Positions 15,489-25,650 of a stretch of 64,000 bases of DNA are shown piece by piece. The notes beneath the pieces are model-generated. The model did no database searches and was not told where the DNA came from. It saw only the letters and a program-made list of their open reading frames with translations. How positions within the stretch are numbered: the first letter of the stretch is position 1; every line of letters starts with the position of its first letter. The DNA is from Pseudoneobacillus sp042683745. Lineage in GTDB: Bacteria > Bacillota > Bacilli > Bacillales > Cytobacillaceae. The position numbers and the translations under genes are program-made. Location: contig NZ_JBHUJX010000018.1 of NCBI RefSeq assembly GCF_042683745.1, positions 248,001 through 312,000 of the forward strand, given 5' to 3'.

Positions 15489-17078
15489 TTACGTATTTAA
15501 TATAATCTCTTGTTCTTCACAAGCTAATTCATTGAATGAGCGAACAATATTTCTGCCGCTTTTTTTCGCAAAATACAATGCTTGATCTGCTTCATCAATG
15601 AGTTCCTCTAATGAAGTAAAAAACTCTTTTCTATCAGCCACCCCAAAACTAGCGGTAATTGAAATAACATGATTCTCTGTTATCAACTCATTATTCTCAA
15701 TATCACGACGAATAGTTTCAGCAAATGTGACCGCTTCATGAAGAGGGACTGATGGTAAACAAATGATAAACTCTTCCCCACCGTAACGGGCAAATAGATA
15801 TTCCGTTTTGAGATGCTGATTACAAATGGAAACAATATGGCGAATGGCTTCATCTCCTACGATATGACCGTAGTTATCATTAATACTTTTAAAAAAATCG
15901 ATGTCAAAAAGCAAGATTGATAATGGTTTATTTAGAAGATTGGATTGATTAAGTAATTCATTACCTTTTTCCATAACATATTTTCGATTAAAAATATTCG
16001 TTAATCCGTCCTTAAATGCCAGCTCCTTTAGCTGCTCTCTCAGAAGAATCTCTTCTGTTATATCACTCAGGATCACTGTTCTCCCCGCTAATTGCCCATT
16101 ACTCTTATATACAGGTGAAGAGTAGATTTGGTAATAGGCAGAATCACTTTTTCTTTTAAGTACCTCTGAATAATCTTCTTCATCTAACCATAACGAGGAT
16201 GAAAATCCCTCCAATTCATTCCCCACTACAGATTCTAATTCTTTTCCAATCGAGGAATGATGAAGATTTTCAAATATTCGTAAGGCCGCTTTATTATAAT
16301 CAATGATCATATTCGAAAGATCGAGAACGAGAACACCATCCCTCATGCTTTCAAATACTCTCTCTTTTGCAATCGGGGCAATAACGAGCATTTTATTAGA
16401 AAAGATCGCCCAAATATATAGAACAGAAGTCAAACACATGACAATAGGAACCGGATCCATTCCATAAGGCGCTTTACCTATTAAATAGAGGAAAGACGCG
16501 ATCATAGGAATCAATAGTCCTAATAACATGGTAGTCAATTGCTTCCAATACGCTGATTTTGCATTCTTCCAATGCGAAAGTAGTAAAATAGCAGCGACTA
16601 AAAGACAGCCAAATGTATAACTACCATGAATGATATACCATAATCCAATTTTAAAATCTACGAGAAGGGCAGAAGTATCTTGACGGAATATATACGATTG
16701 ATAGAAAAGATGGTGATATTCATTCGTAAGAAGCATCAAGAAAGTACAAACTGGAATGGCGAATAAAATCATCAATTTTTTTCTAGTCATATATTTTTCA
16801 AGACCAATATATTGCATGATTAATACTAAACTACTAGGCGAGATGAAGGGCATCCCTAAATATTGAAACTTAATCCAAAATAATATTTCTGAAAGAGAGT
16901 TACTTGCCAGCTCAAAAGCATGTCCAAACGTATAAATGGCAGAAAAGACCGAAATGAACATTAAGGTGATACTTCCAGAAAAAGCTCGTCTTTTTGCGTA
17001 AGCAAAAGCTCCTAATACTAATGATAAAACACCGGAAATAGAGATAATGACAATATAATTGAAAACATCTGGATTCAT
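15489..17078 (-). CDS. Diguanylate cyclase with 7TM sensor, PAS and GGDEF
   Basis: A 529-residue protein. Residues about 1-230 carry seven membrane helices of the histidine-kinase N-terminal 7TM type, then a PAS-like domain (about 235-345) and a GGDEF domain (about 355-515). The active motif is RYGGEEF, so c-di-GMP synthesis is likely. The inhibitory I-site RxxD five residues before the motif is replaced by KTEY, so product inhibition is probably missing. Its terminator lies just upstream of the encapsulin operon; no functional link is evident. Confidence 0.88.
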   Translation of the reverse strand: MNPDVFNYIVIISISGVLSLVLGAFAYAKRRAFSGSITLMFISVFSAIYTFGHAFELASNSLSEILFWIKFQYLGMPFISPSSLVLIMQYIGLEKYMTRKKLMILFAIPVCTFLMLLTNEYHHLFYQSYIFRQDTSALLVDFKIGLWYIIHGSYTFGCLLVAAILLLSHWKNAKSAYWKQLTTMLLGLLIPMIASFLYLIGKAPYGMDPVPIVMCLTSVLYIWAIFSNKMLVIAPIAKERVFESMRDGVLVLDLSNMIIDYNKAALRIFENLHHSSIGKELESVVGNELEGFSSSLWLDEEDYSEVLKRKSDSAYYQIYSSPVYKSNGQLAGRTVILSDITEEILLREQLKELAFKDGLTNIFNRKYVMEKGNELLNQSNLLNKPLSILLFDIDFFKSINDNYGHIVGDEAIRHIVSICNQHLKTEYLFARYGGEEFIICLPSVPLHEAVTFAETIRRDIENNELITENHVISITASFGVADRKEFFTSLEELIDEADQALYFAKKSGRNIVRSFNELACEEQEIILNT

Positions 17079-17105
17079 CGCTTCACCAATCTATGAACTT
17101 CCCAC

Positions 17106-17621
17106 TCAATTCTTTTTTAATGAAAAATATATCAGTCCATCAACAAGCTCTGGCGCTTTTGTAAATCCTAATCGGTCCATCAGGACAATGGATCGTTCAT
17201 TTTGTGGATCAACCGTTGCATCAATAACATCTAAATTCATGCAATTAAAGCCAAAATCAATTAAAGCCTTCATGGTTTCATTCATTAGCCCTTTTCCCCA
17301 AAACGGCTTTGCTAAATCATATCCAACCTCGGCAATCACTTGTTCTTCCATTTCTCTAATATAGTGAAATCCACATGTTCCGATAAAATCATCATATTCC
17401 TTATCATACATACCCCAGCGGCATCCTAAATCCTCAAGATGGTATGTAATAATTTCCGCGGCTTCTACATGATCCTTGCAAGGTTCAATATCCATATATT
17501 CAGTAATATTTTTATCGCTAAAATGCTTGTAAACTTTCTCTGTTTCATCAAGAGATAACACCCTAAGCGAAACTCTTTCCGTTTCAATGCTTGGGTAGTG
17601 AAAGCTTTGATACATCTTCAT
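17106..17621 (-). CDS. GNAT N-acetyltransferase (RimJ/RimL-like)
   Basis: A protein of about 171 residues with the GNAT fold: an N-terminal TERVSLRVLSLDE strand, the acetyl-CoA loop region GYDLAKPFWGKGLMNETMKALIDFGF, and the C-terminal DPQNERSIVLMDRLGF. RimJ/RimL-type enzymes acetylate protein N-termini or amino acids; the substrate here is unknown. The ATG at 17621 follows AGAGAGG; the longer frame from 17663 has no ribosome site. It ends 27 bp from the cyclase start and could be co-transcribed with it. Confidence 0.85.
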   Translation of the reverse strand: MKMYQSFHYPSIETERVSLRVLSLDETEKVYKHFSDKNITEYMDIEPCKDHVEAAEIITYHLEDLGCRWGMYDKEYDDFIGTCGFHYIREMEEQVIAEVGYDLAKPFWGKGLMNETMKALIDFGFNCMNLDVIDATVDPQNERSIVLMDRLGFTKAPELVDGLIYFSLKKN

Positions 17622-17751
17622 TGAAATGTAACCTCTCTTTACAAATATTATTTTATGTTTCATTAGCAGATTATATCTGACCCGAAAGTTAAAAAATCTT
17701 TATCAAAACTAGAATACTCGCATTCCGTACACAAAGGGAATTCTGTATGTA

Positions 17752-18606
17752 TCATAAATAAATTTTATTAAGCCAATCTTTTACTAATGCTTGTACAAGT
17801 TCCCTTTTATCCATTTGAATCATGTGCCCTGCTCCATCAATAAAAGCTACAGTAGAATTTGAAAAAAGATCCAAAAGTGTCACATAATCCTTATACCCAC
17901 AAATTGAATCTTGTTTACCAGCAATTATGAGTGTTGGCTGGACTATATTTGAAATTTGTTCAAAGGGCTTTTCCGAAAGAAAGTACCCCTTTTCCTTCCA
18001 GTTGGAACTCAAAAAATCACGGTTTGCTACCAATCTACCAGGCTGTATCTCTTTTAAAAAAAGTTCTAACTTTTCTTTATTTTGATAGATCATTAAGGTT
18101 TCAAAGGCTAACCGTATATCCGCATCTAATCCGTCTAGGAGCGACTCATCTTTTTCAATTACTACTTTTTCAGGTAAAGTTCGATTTTTGATATGAAGAG
18201 CAGATGCCATTAAACAAATCCCTTTTACCATATCCATGCGATTATGCATGATTCCTTGTGCCAAGTATCCTCCAAAAGAATGCCCAATTATTGAAAAAGA
18301 TTCTTCAAGTAGAAGTCCATCAATAAATTCTAGCAGATTATTAAGAATATCTTTAGTTGACTGTAAGTTGTGATTAATCTTACTGTACCCATGAGCGGGG
18401 ATGTCAATATATATTCTTTTAATATTTTCCATATTCTCAAAGATAGGCTCTGCCCATGCCTTCATCGAGCGATGATCTGTTCCCATCGAGTGAAGGAAAA
18501 GAAGTGAAGAACCCTCACCAATTGTTTCATAATTTATAGTCCCATTGCTAACTTGGTATTCTATCCCTTTCACCCCTTTATTAGCAGCTAATGCCTTATT
18601 CCACAT
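17752..18606 (-). CDS. Alpha/beta hydrolase, last gene of the ABC/two-component operon
   Basis: A 284-residue alpha/beta-hydrolase. The oxyanion region is LLFLHSMGTDHRSM, the nucleophile Ser is in GHSFGGYLA, the acid Asp is in GKQDSI and the His in GAGHMIQMD. Its start overlaps the end of the ABC permease gene by 11 nt, so the two are probably translated together. The reaction is unknown; an esterase acting on a compound handled by the transporter is a guess from position. Confidence 0.85.
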   Translation of the reverse strand: MWNKALAANKGVKGIEYQVSNGTINYETIGEGSSLLFLHSMGTDHRSMKAWAEPIFENMENIKRIYIDIPAHGYSKINHNLQSTKDILNNLLEFIDGLLLEESFSIIGHSFGGYLAQGIMHNRMDMVKGICLMASALHIKNRTLPEKVVIEKDESLLDGLDADIRLAFETLMIYQNKEKLELFLKEIQPGRLVANRDFLSSNWKEKGYFLSEKPFEQISNIVQPTLIIAGKQDSICGYKDYVTLLDLFSNSTVAFIDGAGHMIQMDKRELVQALVKDWLNKIYL

Positions 18607-20983
18607 TTCTTATTGTTTCAATAATACTAAATTTCTTTAATTTTTTCGAGGACCATAAGGCAACGATACTACTAATCCCTAAACATACTAATCCTGAAAA
18701 TAGACAAGCTTCAAAAGGAAATTTCCAAAAAGGAATCAATCCATTCATAAAATGATTAACAAATAGAAATTGTACATAAGATAAGACAATTGATAAGAAT
18801 GTTCCTAAGATTATGCTTATTAGTCCGTAAATTGCCCCTTCCCAAACAACCATTTTATTTAATTGACGCATGGTCATTCCAATTGCCCTTAGCATCCCAA
18901 ATTCATTTGACCTTAATAAAAGACTAGTTAGTATGACATTATAAATACTGAACACACCTATTAACCCAATAATGAGAATAGAACCATACATTAACTTCTT
19001 AAATACCTGAAAATCAGAATCAATACTTTGTATATTTTCATAAAAAGATCTAAGCCTAAAACCTTTTTCTTTAGAATAATTTAGTAGAGTATTATATATT
19101 TTCGGATGGTTTTTACTATTTTCATTTAATATAAGATCTAGTCGATTATACGTATGTTGTTGCGTGAAAGATTCGTAAAAGGTATGATGACTAACGATCT
19201 TAATGCCCTTTACTTCACCAAAGGTTGGATAATCCGATAAAATGGCACCTACACTCACCCATTTCTCGGTCTTTTCATTATTTTGCTCTAATCCAATTAT
19301 TATTTTATCTCCCACATTGATATTTAACTTAGGGTTTCTAGAAGATTCAACGATTAAGACTTCTTCCCCTGTACGGAGCTTTTCTTCATTTATTTTTCCT
19401 TTTTCCATATAGAAATTTGCTTTATTTAATAGTTCCTTATCATATCCATAGATTCGGGAGGTAGAGATGATTTCTCCTTCCCATTTTGAACTACTGGAAT
19501 TCTGTAATTCTTTTAAAAAGTCGGATGTCACTTGGTGTTTTTCTATTGATATATAGCCATCGATGTATTTTGAACCGTAAATTTTCGAATCTGTAACTAA
19601 ATTCCGAATGTCATCTATGTCTTGACTTGAAAAACCATTGCTAGATTGGAGAGAGTAGTTAGAGTCCCATAAATAATTGCTTCGAATTAAAGAAGCGGGA
19701 TCCTGCGTTTGAAAAAAGGAGAAATTTAAAACAAAGAGTACCATTCCTATCGACATGGAAAGGGTCGTCACAAGCAATCGAGTCTTATTACGAAATACAT
19801 TTCTCCATGCAACGATAAAACTTACTCCTAATATTCCCCCTATTTTATTTTTTTTCAAAGTTTTCGTCGTTATGACCAAATTTCTATTCATTTTCATTGC
19901 CTGGGTAGGGGATATTCTTCCGGCCGCTAATGCAGGTCTGTATGCAGAAATAATGATTGTAACGAGACTGATCACTGCAATGATCCCTATTGATAGCAAT
20001 GGTATTTTAAATGTAGATGCATTCTTGAAAAATGATATGTAGACTAGTAAACGCTGTGCAAAGAGACCTACCGCAACACCAATTGGAATAGCAATAGCTC
20101 CCAATAATAGCGCTTCACCTAAAACTAGCTTTCTTATTTGTCGTGGTGTTGTTCCAATCGATCTTAATATTCCATACTGATGGATCTTTTCAATCACGGA
20201 AATACTAAAAATATTGTTAATCGTTAAAATGAGAACGATTAAATTAACAATGATTAAGAATAGAGATGAATAGTTTGGTTGATTATATTCCTGTAAAGCC
20301 TTATAAACTATTTCGTTTTTTTGAACTCTCTCTAAATGTAACGTTTTAGTCAAGTCATTAATCATCTTATCTAAATCACTAGTACTTTCAATATATTCTT
20401 CCTTGAATTGAACGTAAACTACCTCCTGCTGATTACCTAATGCCTGAAGACTTTTAGTTACACCTAAAGATGTATTTTTACTTTTTGAGTCAAGTTGTGA
20501 TTTCATGATTCCAACTATTTGGTACGCTTGTCCTTCAATGATTACTTTATTTCTCAATTCAAGATCTAAATCGTTCATAATCCACTCTTCTAATACAATA
20601 TCTGTAGTTGATGCTGGCATTTTCCCTTGCAATAACCTTGAATTTCTAAAAATTTCAGTCGTCTGTTGATCCTGTGTCATTAAACGAATGTTGCCATCGA
20701 AGCCTTTCATTTTTCCATTTTTATAAAAAACAGAGCCAACTTTATTGATCTTTAAATGGTTTTTCAATGCGTGAAGCTGTTCCTCACTAGGTTGGACAAT
20801 TTCCATATGATAAAATCCCGTACTGTATTTGGTAGAATCATAGATGGTTTCTTTTAATTGATGGACGAAAATAACGCAAAAGATCATTAAGCTAACCGAA
20901 AGGACAATTCCTATGATGGTTAACAACGTTCGTTTACGTTGATGCTTTAAATATTTTGAAATGAGACCAGTATACCGTTTCAC
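18596..20983 (-). CDS. MacB/FtsX-type ABC transporter permease, 795 residues
   Basis: A large permease with two FtsX modules. The first helix is at about residues 15-37, an extracellular domain follows to about 235, then three helices (about 240-360). A second unit repeats this layout (helix at about 400-420, extracellular domain, three helices at about 675-785). The motif near SILRSIGTTPRQIRKLV / NEFGMLRAIGMTMRQLNKMV marks FtsX modules. Such transporters usually act on cell-envelope peptides or lipids rather than import. The gene overlaps the ATPase gene by 4 nt. Confidence 0.88.
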   Translation of the reverse strand: MKRYTGLISKYLKHQRKRTLLTIIGIVLSVSLMIFCVIFVHQLKETIYDSTKYSTGFYHMEIVQPSEEQLHALKNHLKINKVGSVFYKNGKMKGFDGNIRLMTQDQQTTEIFRNSRLLQGKMPASTTDIVLEEWIMNDLDLELRNKVIIEGQAYQIVGIMKSQLDSKSKNTSLGVTKSLQALGNQQEVVYVQFKEEYIESTSDLDKMINDLTKTLHLERVQKNEIVYKALQEYNQPNYSSLFLIIVNLIVLILTINNIFSISVIEKIHQYGILRSIGTTPRQIRKLVLGEALLLGAIAIPIGVAVGLFAQRLLVYISFFKNASTFKIPLLSIGIIAVISLVTIIISAYRPALAAGRISPTQAMKMNRNLVITTKTLKKNKIGGILGVSFIVAWRNVFRNKTRLLVTTLSMSIGMVLFVLNFSFFQTQDPASLIRSNYLWDSNYSLQSSNGFSSQDIDDIRNLVTDSKIYGSKYIDGYISIEKHQVTSDFLKELQNSSSSKWEGEIISTSRIYGYDKELLNKANFYMEKGKINEEKLRTGEEVLIVESSRNPKLNINVGDKIIIGLEQNNEKTEKWVSVGAILSDYPTFGEVKGIKIVSHHTFYESFTQQHTYNRLDLILNENSKNHPKIYNTLLNYSKEKGFRLRSFYENIQSIDSDFQVFKKLMYGSILIIGLIGVFSIYNVILTSLLLRSNEFGMLRAIGMTMRQLNKMVVWEGAIYGLISIILGTFLSIVLSYVQFLFVNHFMNGLIPFWKFPFEACLFSGLVCLGISSIVALWSSKKLKKFSIIETIRNVE

Positions 20984-21663
20984 CCTCTAGCCACCTCATC
21001 ACCGATCATTCGTCCATCCTCAATCGTAATAATCCGATCTGCATGGTAAGAGATTTCTTTATTATGTGTGATGAGGATTAAGGTTTGATGGTATCTAGTA
21101 ATAGACTCACGTAATAAGGTTAGCACTTCTGTACTAGATTTAGTATCTAAGTTTCCAGTTGGCTCATCTGCAAAAATAATTGACGGTTTAGCAACTAAAG
21201 CTCGCGCAATAGCCACTCTTTGTTGTTGACCACCAGATAACGCATTAGGAAGATGATTTTTTCGATTTTCTAATCCTAAAAAGTGAATTAAATCTTGAAT
21301 ATAGGTTTTATCTACTTTTTTATTATCCAATAACAGTGGGAGTGTAATATTTTCCTCGACCGTTAACACAGGAATTAAATTAAACTGTTGAAAAATAAAC
21401 CCTAATTTTCTTCTCCGAAAAATAGCTAAATCATTCTCCTTTAAGGAATATAGATTTTGACCATCAATGAAAACATCTCCAGTCGTCGGTGTTTCCAATC
21501 CACCAAGCAAATGAAGCAATGTACTTTTTCCTGATCCACTTGTTCCAACAATTGCTGTAAACTCACCTTGACTAATTTCTAGATTAGTCGAATGAAGCGC
21601 ATTTACTTTTGCGTTATCTTTCCCATAAGATTTACTTAAATTTACCGTTTTTACTACGTTCAT
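20980..21663 (-). CDS. ABC transporter ATP-binding protein (MacB/LolD type)
   Basis: A 227-residue ATPase with Walker A GTSGSGKST, Q-loop FQQFNLIPVLTV, signature LSGGQQQR, Walker B IIFADEP and the D-loop GNLDTKS. It energises the permease encoded next. The ATG at 21663 sits after TTGGAGGC; an earlier in-frame start at 21675 lacks this spacing. It lies 69 bp after the histidine kinase gene in one operon. Confidence 0.93.
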   Translation of the reverse strand: MNVVKTVNLSKSYGKDNAKVNALHSTNLEISQGEFTAIVGTSGSGKSTLLHLLGGLETPTTGDVFIDGQNLYSLKENDLAIFRRRKLGFIFQQFNLIPVLTVEENITLPLLLDNKKVDKTYIQDLIHFLGLENRKNHLPNALSGGQQQRVAIARALVAKPSIIFADEPTGNLDTKSSTEVLTLLRESITRYHQTLILITHNKEISYHADRIITIEDGRMIGDEVARG

Positions 21664-21731
21664 AATAGCCTCCAATTTGAAATATGTTTTTATTTTACAG
21701 AGACTACCTTACATTTAGGTGAAATCAAAGC

Positions 21732-23003
21732 TTACAATTTTGTCATCTTCTCGTTTTTTGGAAATGTTAAGGTAAATACCGTTCCTTCATTTATCTTACT
21801 ATTCACTTCAATATGACCTCTGTGCTGTTCGATAATGATCTTTGCGAATGACAAACCCAATCCTGTACCATGCTTTGCAAAATGACTAGGTTTTTTCCCC
21901 TGGTAAAACCGTTCAAATATATGTGGAATATCTGTTTTTTCCATTCCATAGCCATTGTCAATAATATTAATCTGTATGATTTTATTTGTTTGTCTAGCTT
22001 GAATCTTTACAAACCCATCTTCCCGATTATAATCAATGGCATTGTCTACAATATTTCTAATCGCTTCTGAAAGCCATCTAACATCATGGTTAAAAAAAAT
22101 CTCGTTTTCGAATCCTTCCAGCTCTAAGTGAATCCCTCTTAGGTTCGCTTTACTTTGAAGGGAGAGAATGACATCTTCAATAGACTCCATCATATTCCTG
22201 TTTTGATACTCGAAATCCATGTTCCCAAATTCTACTTTCGACATATTTAGTAATGTCTGAATCAACCACTGCATTCGTTCTAGTTGGGATTTGCTTTTAT
22301 CGATAAAGGTTTCTCTCGTTTCATTATCGAGATCGTCCCCTTTTAATAAATCATGAAATAATAATGAGGAGCTTAAGGGCGTTTTCAGTTGATGGGATAT
22401 ATCAGAAAAAAAACGTTTTAACCTTTCTTTATCTTTTTCAAGCCTCTCGAGTGTTTGCTCTAACCGATTTGCCATTTGGTTAAACTGAAAATTCAACTTT
22501 GGAATATCCCCTTCTTGAGAAGCATTTAGATTGGTTCGAAAATCTCCATCCATTATTTTTTCGGCTTCTGCTGTTACTTCATTTATTCTGCGATAAATGT
22601 ACCTAAATACTCGAAACGCTAGAAAAGTCGTTACACCAAAAAAACATAAAATAATGATGATCGCCCAAGTCATCGCTTGATTGAAACGATTATGTAAAAA
22701 TAAATTGGAAAAAAGAGGATCTTCACTCGTTAGTCCGTATTTTACTGTTGCCCGTATTCCAACTTCATAATCTTTCTTTGACATTCCTTTTGTATAAAAA
22801 GGAACAATCTCTCTTTCTAAATCAGGATGTTGCTGGATTATGTTACCTATTATAGCTATATTTCGATTGTTCCACTCTTGGTGGATCGCTTGGAATAGAT
22901 GAATAAAACATACAGAAACAATGACCATGGCTAGTAAAATACTAAAACTTAATAGTAAGGTATACTGTCGTATCTCCCTATTTACAATGATCGATTTGTT
23001 CAT
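21732..23003 (-). CDS. Sensor histidine kinase
   Basis: A 423-residue kinase with two membrane helices (about residues 12-34 and 110-132) around a small extracellular domain, then HAMP, HisKA (SDISHQLKTPLSS) and HATPase_c (NIVDNAIDYN, IDNGYGM, GTGLGLSFAK). It overlaps the response regulator gene by 4 nt. It probably senses an envelope signal and drives the adjoining MacB-type ABC transporter. The N-terminal region is too short to identify the ligand. Confidence 0.92.
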   Translation of the reverse strand: MNKSIIVNREIRQYTLLLSFSILLAMVIVSVCFIHLFQAIHQEWNNRNIAIIGNIIQQHPDLEREIVPFYTKGMSKKDYEVGIRATVKYGLTSEDPLFSNLFLHNRFNQAMTWAIIIILCFFGVTTFLAFRVFRYIYRRINEVTAEAEKIMDGDFRTNLNASQEGDIPKLNFQFNQMANRLEQTLERLEKDKERLKRFFSDISHQLKTPLSSSLLFHDLLKGDDLDNETRETFIDKSKSQLERMQWLIQTLLNMSKVEFGNMDFEYQNRNMMESIEDVILSLQSKANLRGIHLELEGFENEIFFNHDVRWLSEAIRNIVDNAIDYNREDGFVKIQARQTNKIIQINIIDNGYGMEKTDIPHIFERFYQGKKPSHFAKHGTGLGLSFAKIIIEQHRGHIEVNSKINEGTVFTLTFPKNEKMTKL

Positions 23004-23698
23004 GAAGATGGTTCTCCTTCATACCATTTATACCCTGTTCCTCTTATGGTAACGATATATTTAGGTAAAGATGGATCGTCTTCTAATTTTTCTCGTAATC
23101 TACGAATATGTACGGATAATGTATTATTTTCAATAAATTGACTATCCATATCCCAAAGCTTTTCTAAGAGGATTTCTCTTGTCAATACTTGATCGGGATG
23201 CTGCATAAAGGTTAAGAGCAGTTTAAATTCTGTATACGAGAGATTTATTTCAATTCCACGTTTCTCTACTCTTTGTTGATCTAATAGAATGATAATATCC
23301 TTTGACTTCAGCCTTTGATTTTGTAAGGGAGTTGCTTTAACAGACCTTCTTAATACAGATTTTATTCTTGAAATAAGTTCCATCACTCGAAAAGGTTTCG
23401 TCACATAATCATCTGCACCAGCATCTAGCCCTCTAACAATATCAATCTCATCATCTGCAGCAGTTAGAAAAATGATCGGGATGTTATAAGCTAAGCGAAT
23501 TTTTCCGCAAAAATCCAGACCATAACCATCTGGTAATTGATTATCAAGTATAATTAATTCTGGAGTATGATTCTCCAAAAAATCCGTTGCTTCTTTTAAA
23601 GAGGTCACAACTGAAACTGACCAATTCTCCCTCTCAAGAGCATATTTTACTCCGAACGCTAACGTCTGATCATCTTCAATAACGAGGATGGAAGTCAT
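23000..23698 (-). CDS. OmpR-family response regulator
   Basis: A 232-residue regulator with a receiver domain (acidic pocket EDD, phospho-Asp in IILDNQLPDG, conserved Lys in YVTKPF) and a winged helix (SYTEFKLLLTFMQHPDQVLTREILLEKLW, HIRRLREKLE). It is the first gene of an operon with its kinase, an ABC transporter and a hydrolase, and probably controls that operon. No repeated binding site was obvious upstream. Confidence 0.93.
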   Translation of the reverse strand: MTSILVIEDDQTLAFGVKYALERENWSVSVVTSLKEATDFLENHTPELIILDNQLPDGYGLDFCGKIRLAYNIPIIFLTAADDEIDIVRGLDAGADDYVTKPFRVMELISRIKSVLRRSVKATPLQNQRLKSKDIIILLDQQRVEKRGIEINLSYTEFKLLLTFMQHPDQVLTREILLEKLWDMDSQFIENNTLSVHIRRLREKLEDDPSLPKYIVTIRGTGYKWYEGEPSS

Positions 23699-23796
23699 AC
23701 AAATTCTCCTAACTAATGAAATAGAATATTTTGAACAGGTTTTGGTATTAATTATAAATTAAATAACGAACATGCGAGTATTTATTATTTCCTATA

Positions 23797-23828
23797 CAAA
23801 AAACCACCACCAAATACGTCTTTGGTGG
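23797..23828 (-). terminator. Terminator of the Cache-GGDEF gene
   Basis: CCACCAAA and TTTGGTGG pair around a 6-nt loop, with six T following on the minus strand. Confidence 0.75.
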
Positions 23829-23849
23829 CAGTCAGAAAAAGGATATTTA

Positions 23850-25406
23850 TTAATATTTTTTAAGACCATCCGCTCTTACGACTCGATTTCTACCATCATT
23901 CTTCGCTTGATATAATGCTTGATCAATGAGATCAAATAATTCAGTATGATGAATGGCTGTCTTTGGCATATTTCCTACTCCAGCTGAAATAGTAATGGAC
24001 CTTCCAATCGGACTAGTCGCCGTTTCTAATTGACTTCTAATATGATCGGTGATGGTATAAGCCTCATCCAAATCAGTATTAGGGAATAAAATAAGAAACT
24101 CTTCTCCTCCAAAACGGAAACACAAATCTTCATCTCTCGTTTCCCTTCTTATTAGGTCAGCAAGAAAGATTAAGACTTTATCCCCCATTAAATGTCCGTA
24201 CTCGTCATTTACCGATTTAAAATAATCGATATCGAACAGAGCTAGTGAGTAATCATTATACTCACTAATTTGTTTGTTAAAAGCACGACGATTATATAAT
24301 TCTGTTAAGGGATCAAGAATGGCTTCCTTTTCAAATACGTGAATTTGCTTTTTATAATATTCAATCATAATGAACATCGATTTCTTTAATTCCTTCAATT
24401 CAAAAAAGCTTTCCGGTATAGTTGGCAAAGGAATTGAAGGTTTATTGATGATATTATGAGCGAAATCTGCTAATATCCTTAAAGGATTTACAATTCTCTT
24501 TAGCAAAATAAATGTAACCAAAAACACAAAAAGCATAAATGGTATCGTGAATTTCCCTACTTCTTTTGCAATAATCGTTGTCGGTTTCTTTATCGAATCT
24601 TTCGGAGTTTGACTAACAATACCCCATTTACTCGATTTAACATAGGCATATCCCGCAAACATCGGTATTCCCTTTGTATTAATAAGCTCAAGCTTACCAT
24701 CCTTACCTTTTATAACTTGTTTAACTGCTTTGTTTTCCTTTACATTATCGCCAATTCGATTCTCATCCCGATGATAAATAATGCTCCCCTTAGAATCTAC
24801 TACATATACATATGAATTACTTAAATGCTCTGGATGAAGACCTAAAGTATTTTGAAGGCTATTTTCCTCTTCCAAATAGATACTTCCAGCAATAAACCCT
24901 AAATATTCACCATTCTCACCGAAAACTGGATTTGAAACAAGGATAATAAGTCGGCCAGTTAAACCTAAATAGGGCTGTGAGATTAATGGTGCTTTTTTCT
25001 TTAATGCTTCCTTCGCCGCAATAGAATTTAGCAGTTTTCCTTCTAAATCAAGATGTGGCGCTGTCGAAATAACTATACCTTTTGGATCAATAAAGATAAT
25101 CGAATTGAAGAAATCAGTTGAACCATATATTTGATTTAATTCAGAATACAAGGCTTTCTTGTTTTTAGTTAGGTTCGCAACCTCATTTGCCCCTACTTTT
25201 AAAGTTTGTTTCATATTTTTAAAAAGTGAATCTGTAGTACGGGCTAATTTTTGAGCATAAAACTGATTTTCATTTAAATAATTACTTTCTAAATTTTGTT
25301 TACTTACGATCACACTTGAAAGGATACTTCCAAGTAAAGTACCTATCATGGCAAATGCCGTTAAAGCCATAATAAGAGCTTGTATCGTAATTTTTTTTGA
25401 ATTCAT
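23850..25406 (-). CDS. Diguanylate cyclase with Cache sensor and GGDEF
   Basis: A 518-residue membrane protein. A helix at about residues 10-35, a dCache-type extracellular sensor (about 40-280), and a second helix (about 290-307) precede a C-terminal GGDEF domain. The motif is RFGGEEF, and an I-site RDED lies exactly five residues before it, so it should be both active and product-inhibited. The lead-in helices follow HAMP-like spacing. A small-molecule ligand is likely outside the cell; its identity is unknown. It has its own terminator. Confidence 0.9.
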   Translation of the reverse strand: MNSKKITIQALIMALTAFAMIGTLLGSILSSVIVSKQNLESNYLNENQFYAQKLARTTDSLFKNMKQTLKVGANEVANLTKNKKALYSELNQIYGSTDFFNSIIFIDPKGIVISTAPHLDLEGKLLNSIAAKEALKKKAPLISQPYLGLTGRLIILVSNPVFGENGEYLGFIAGSIYLEEENSLQNTLGLHPEHLSNSYVYVVDSKGSIIYHRDENRIGDNVKENKAVKQVIKGKDGKLELINTKGIPMFAGYAYVKSSKWGIVSQTPKDSIKKPTTIIAKEVGKFTIPFMLFVFLVTFILLKRIVNPLRILADFAHNIINKPSIPLPTIPESFFELKELKKSMFIMIEYYKKQIHVFEKEAILDPLTELYNRRAFNKQISEYNDYSLALFDIDYFKSVNDEYGHLMGDKVLIFLADLIRRETRDEDLCFRFGGEEFLILFPNTDLDEAYTITDHIRSQLETATSPIGRSITISAGVGNMPKTAIHHTELFDLIDQALYQAKNDGRNRVVRADGLKKY

Positions 25407-25611
25407 TCAATCACCATTATTCAAGAAGTTTATTGTGCTATTAAGTATTACTTTTATTATCGGAATAAAAACATCGATTTACAGTCATCCTGTTCTTTTT
25501 TCCCTAGCGTAGAAGGAAAAAAGCATATTCCTTCCATCAAATGCGTAGTAGGAATGAAAACATATCAAGGAAAGGGTAATTCCATTTTAATTTAGAAGCC
25601 TTAAAAAGTAT

Positions 25612-25641
25612 AAAAAGCCAAGAAAAATTTCTCAGCTTTTT
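25612..25641 (-). terminator. Terminator of the chemoreceptor gene
   Basis: AAAAAGC pairs with GCTTTTT, and an inner AGAAA/TTTCT stem extends the hairpin. A T-run follows on the minus strand. Confidence 0.7.
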
Positions 25642-25650
25642 ACTTCAACA

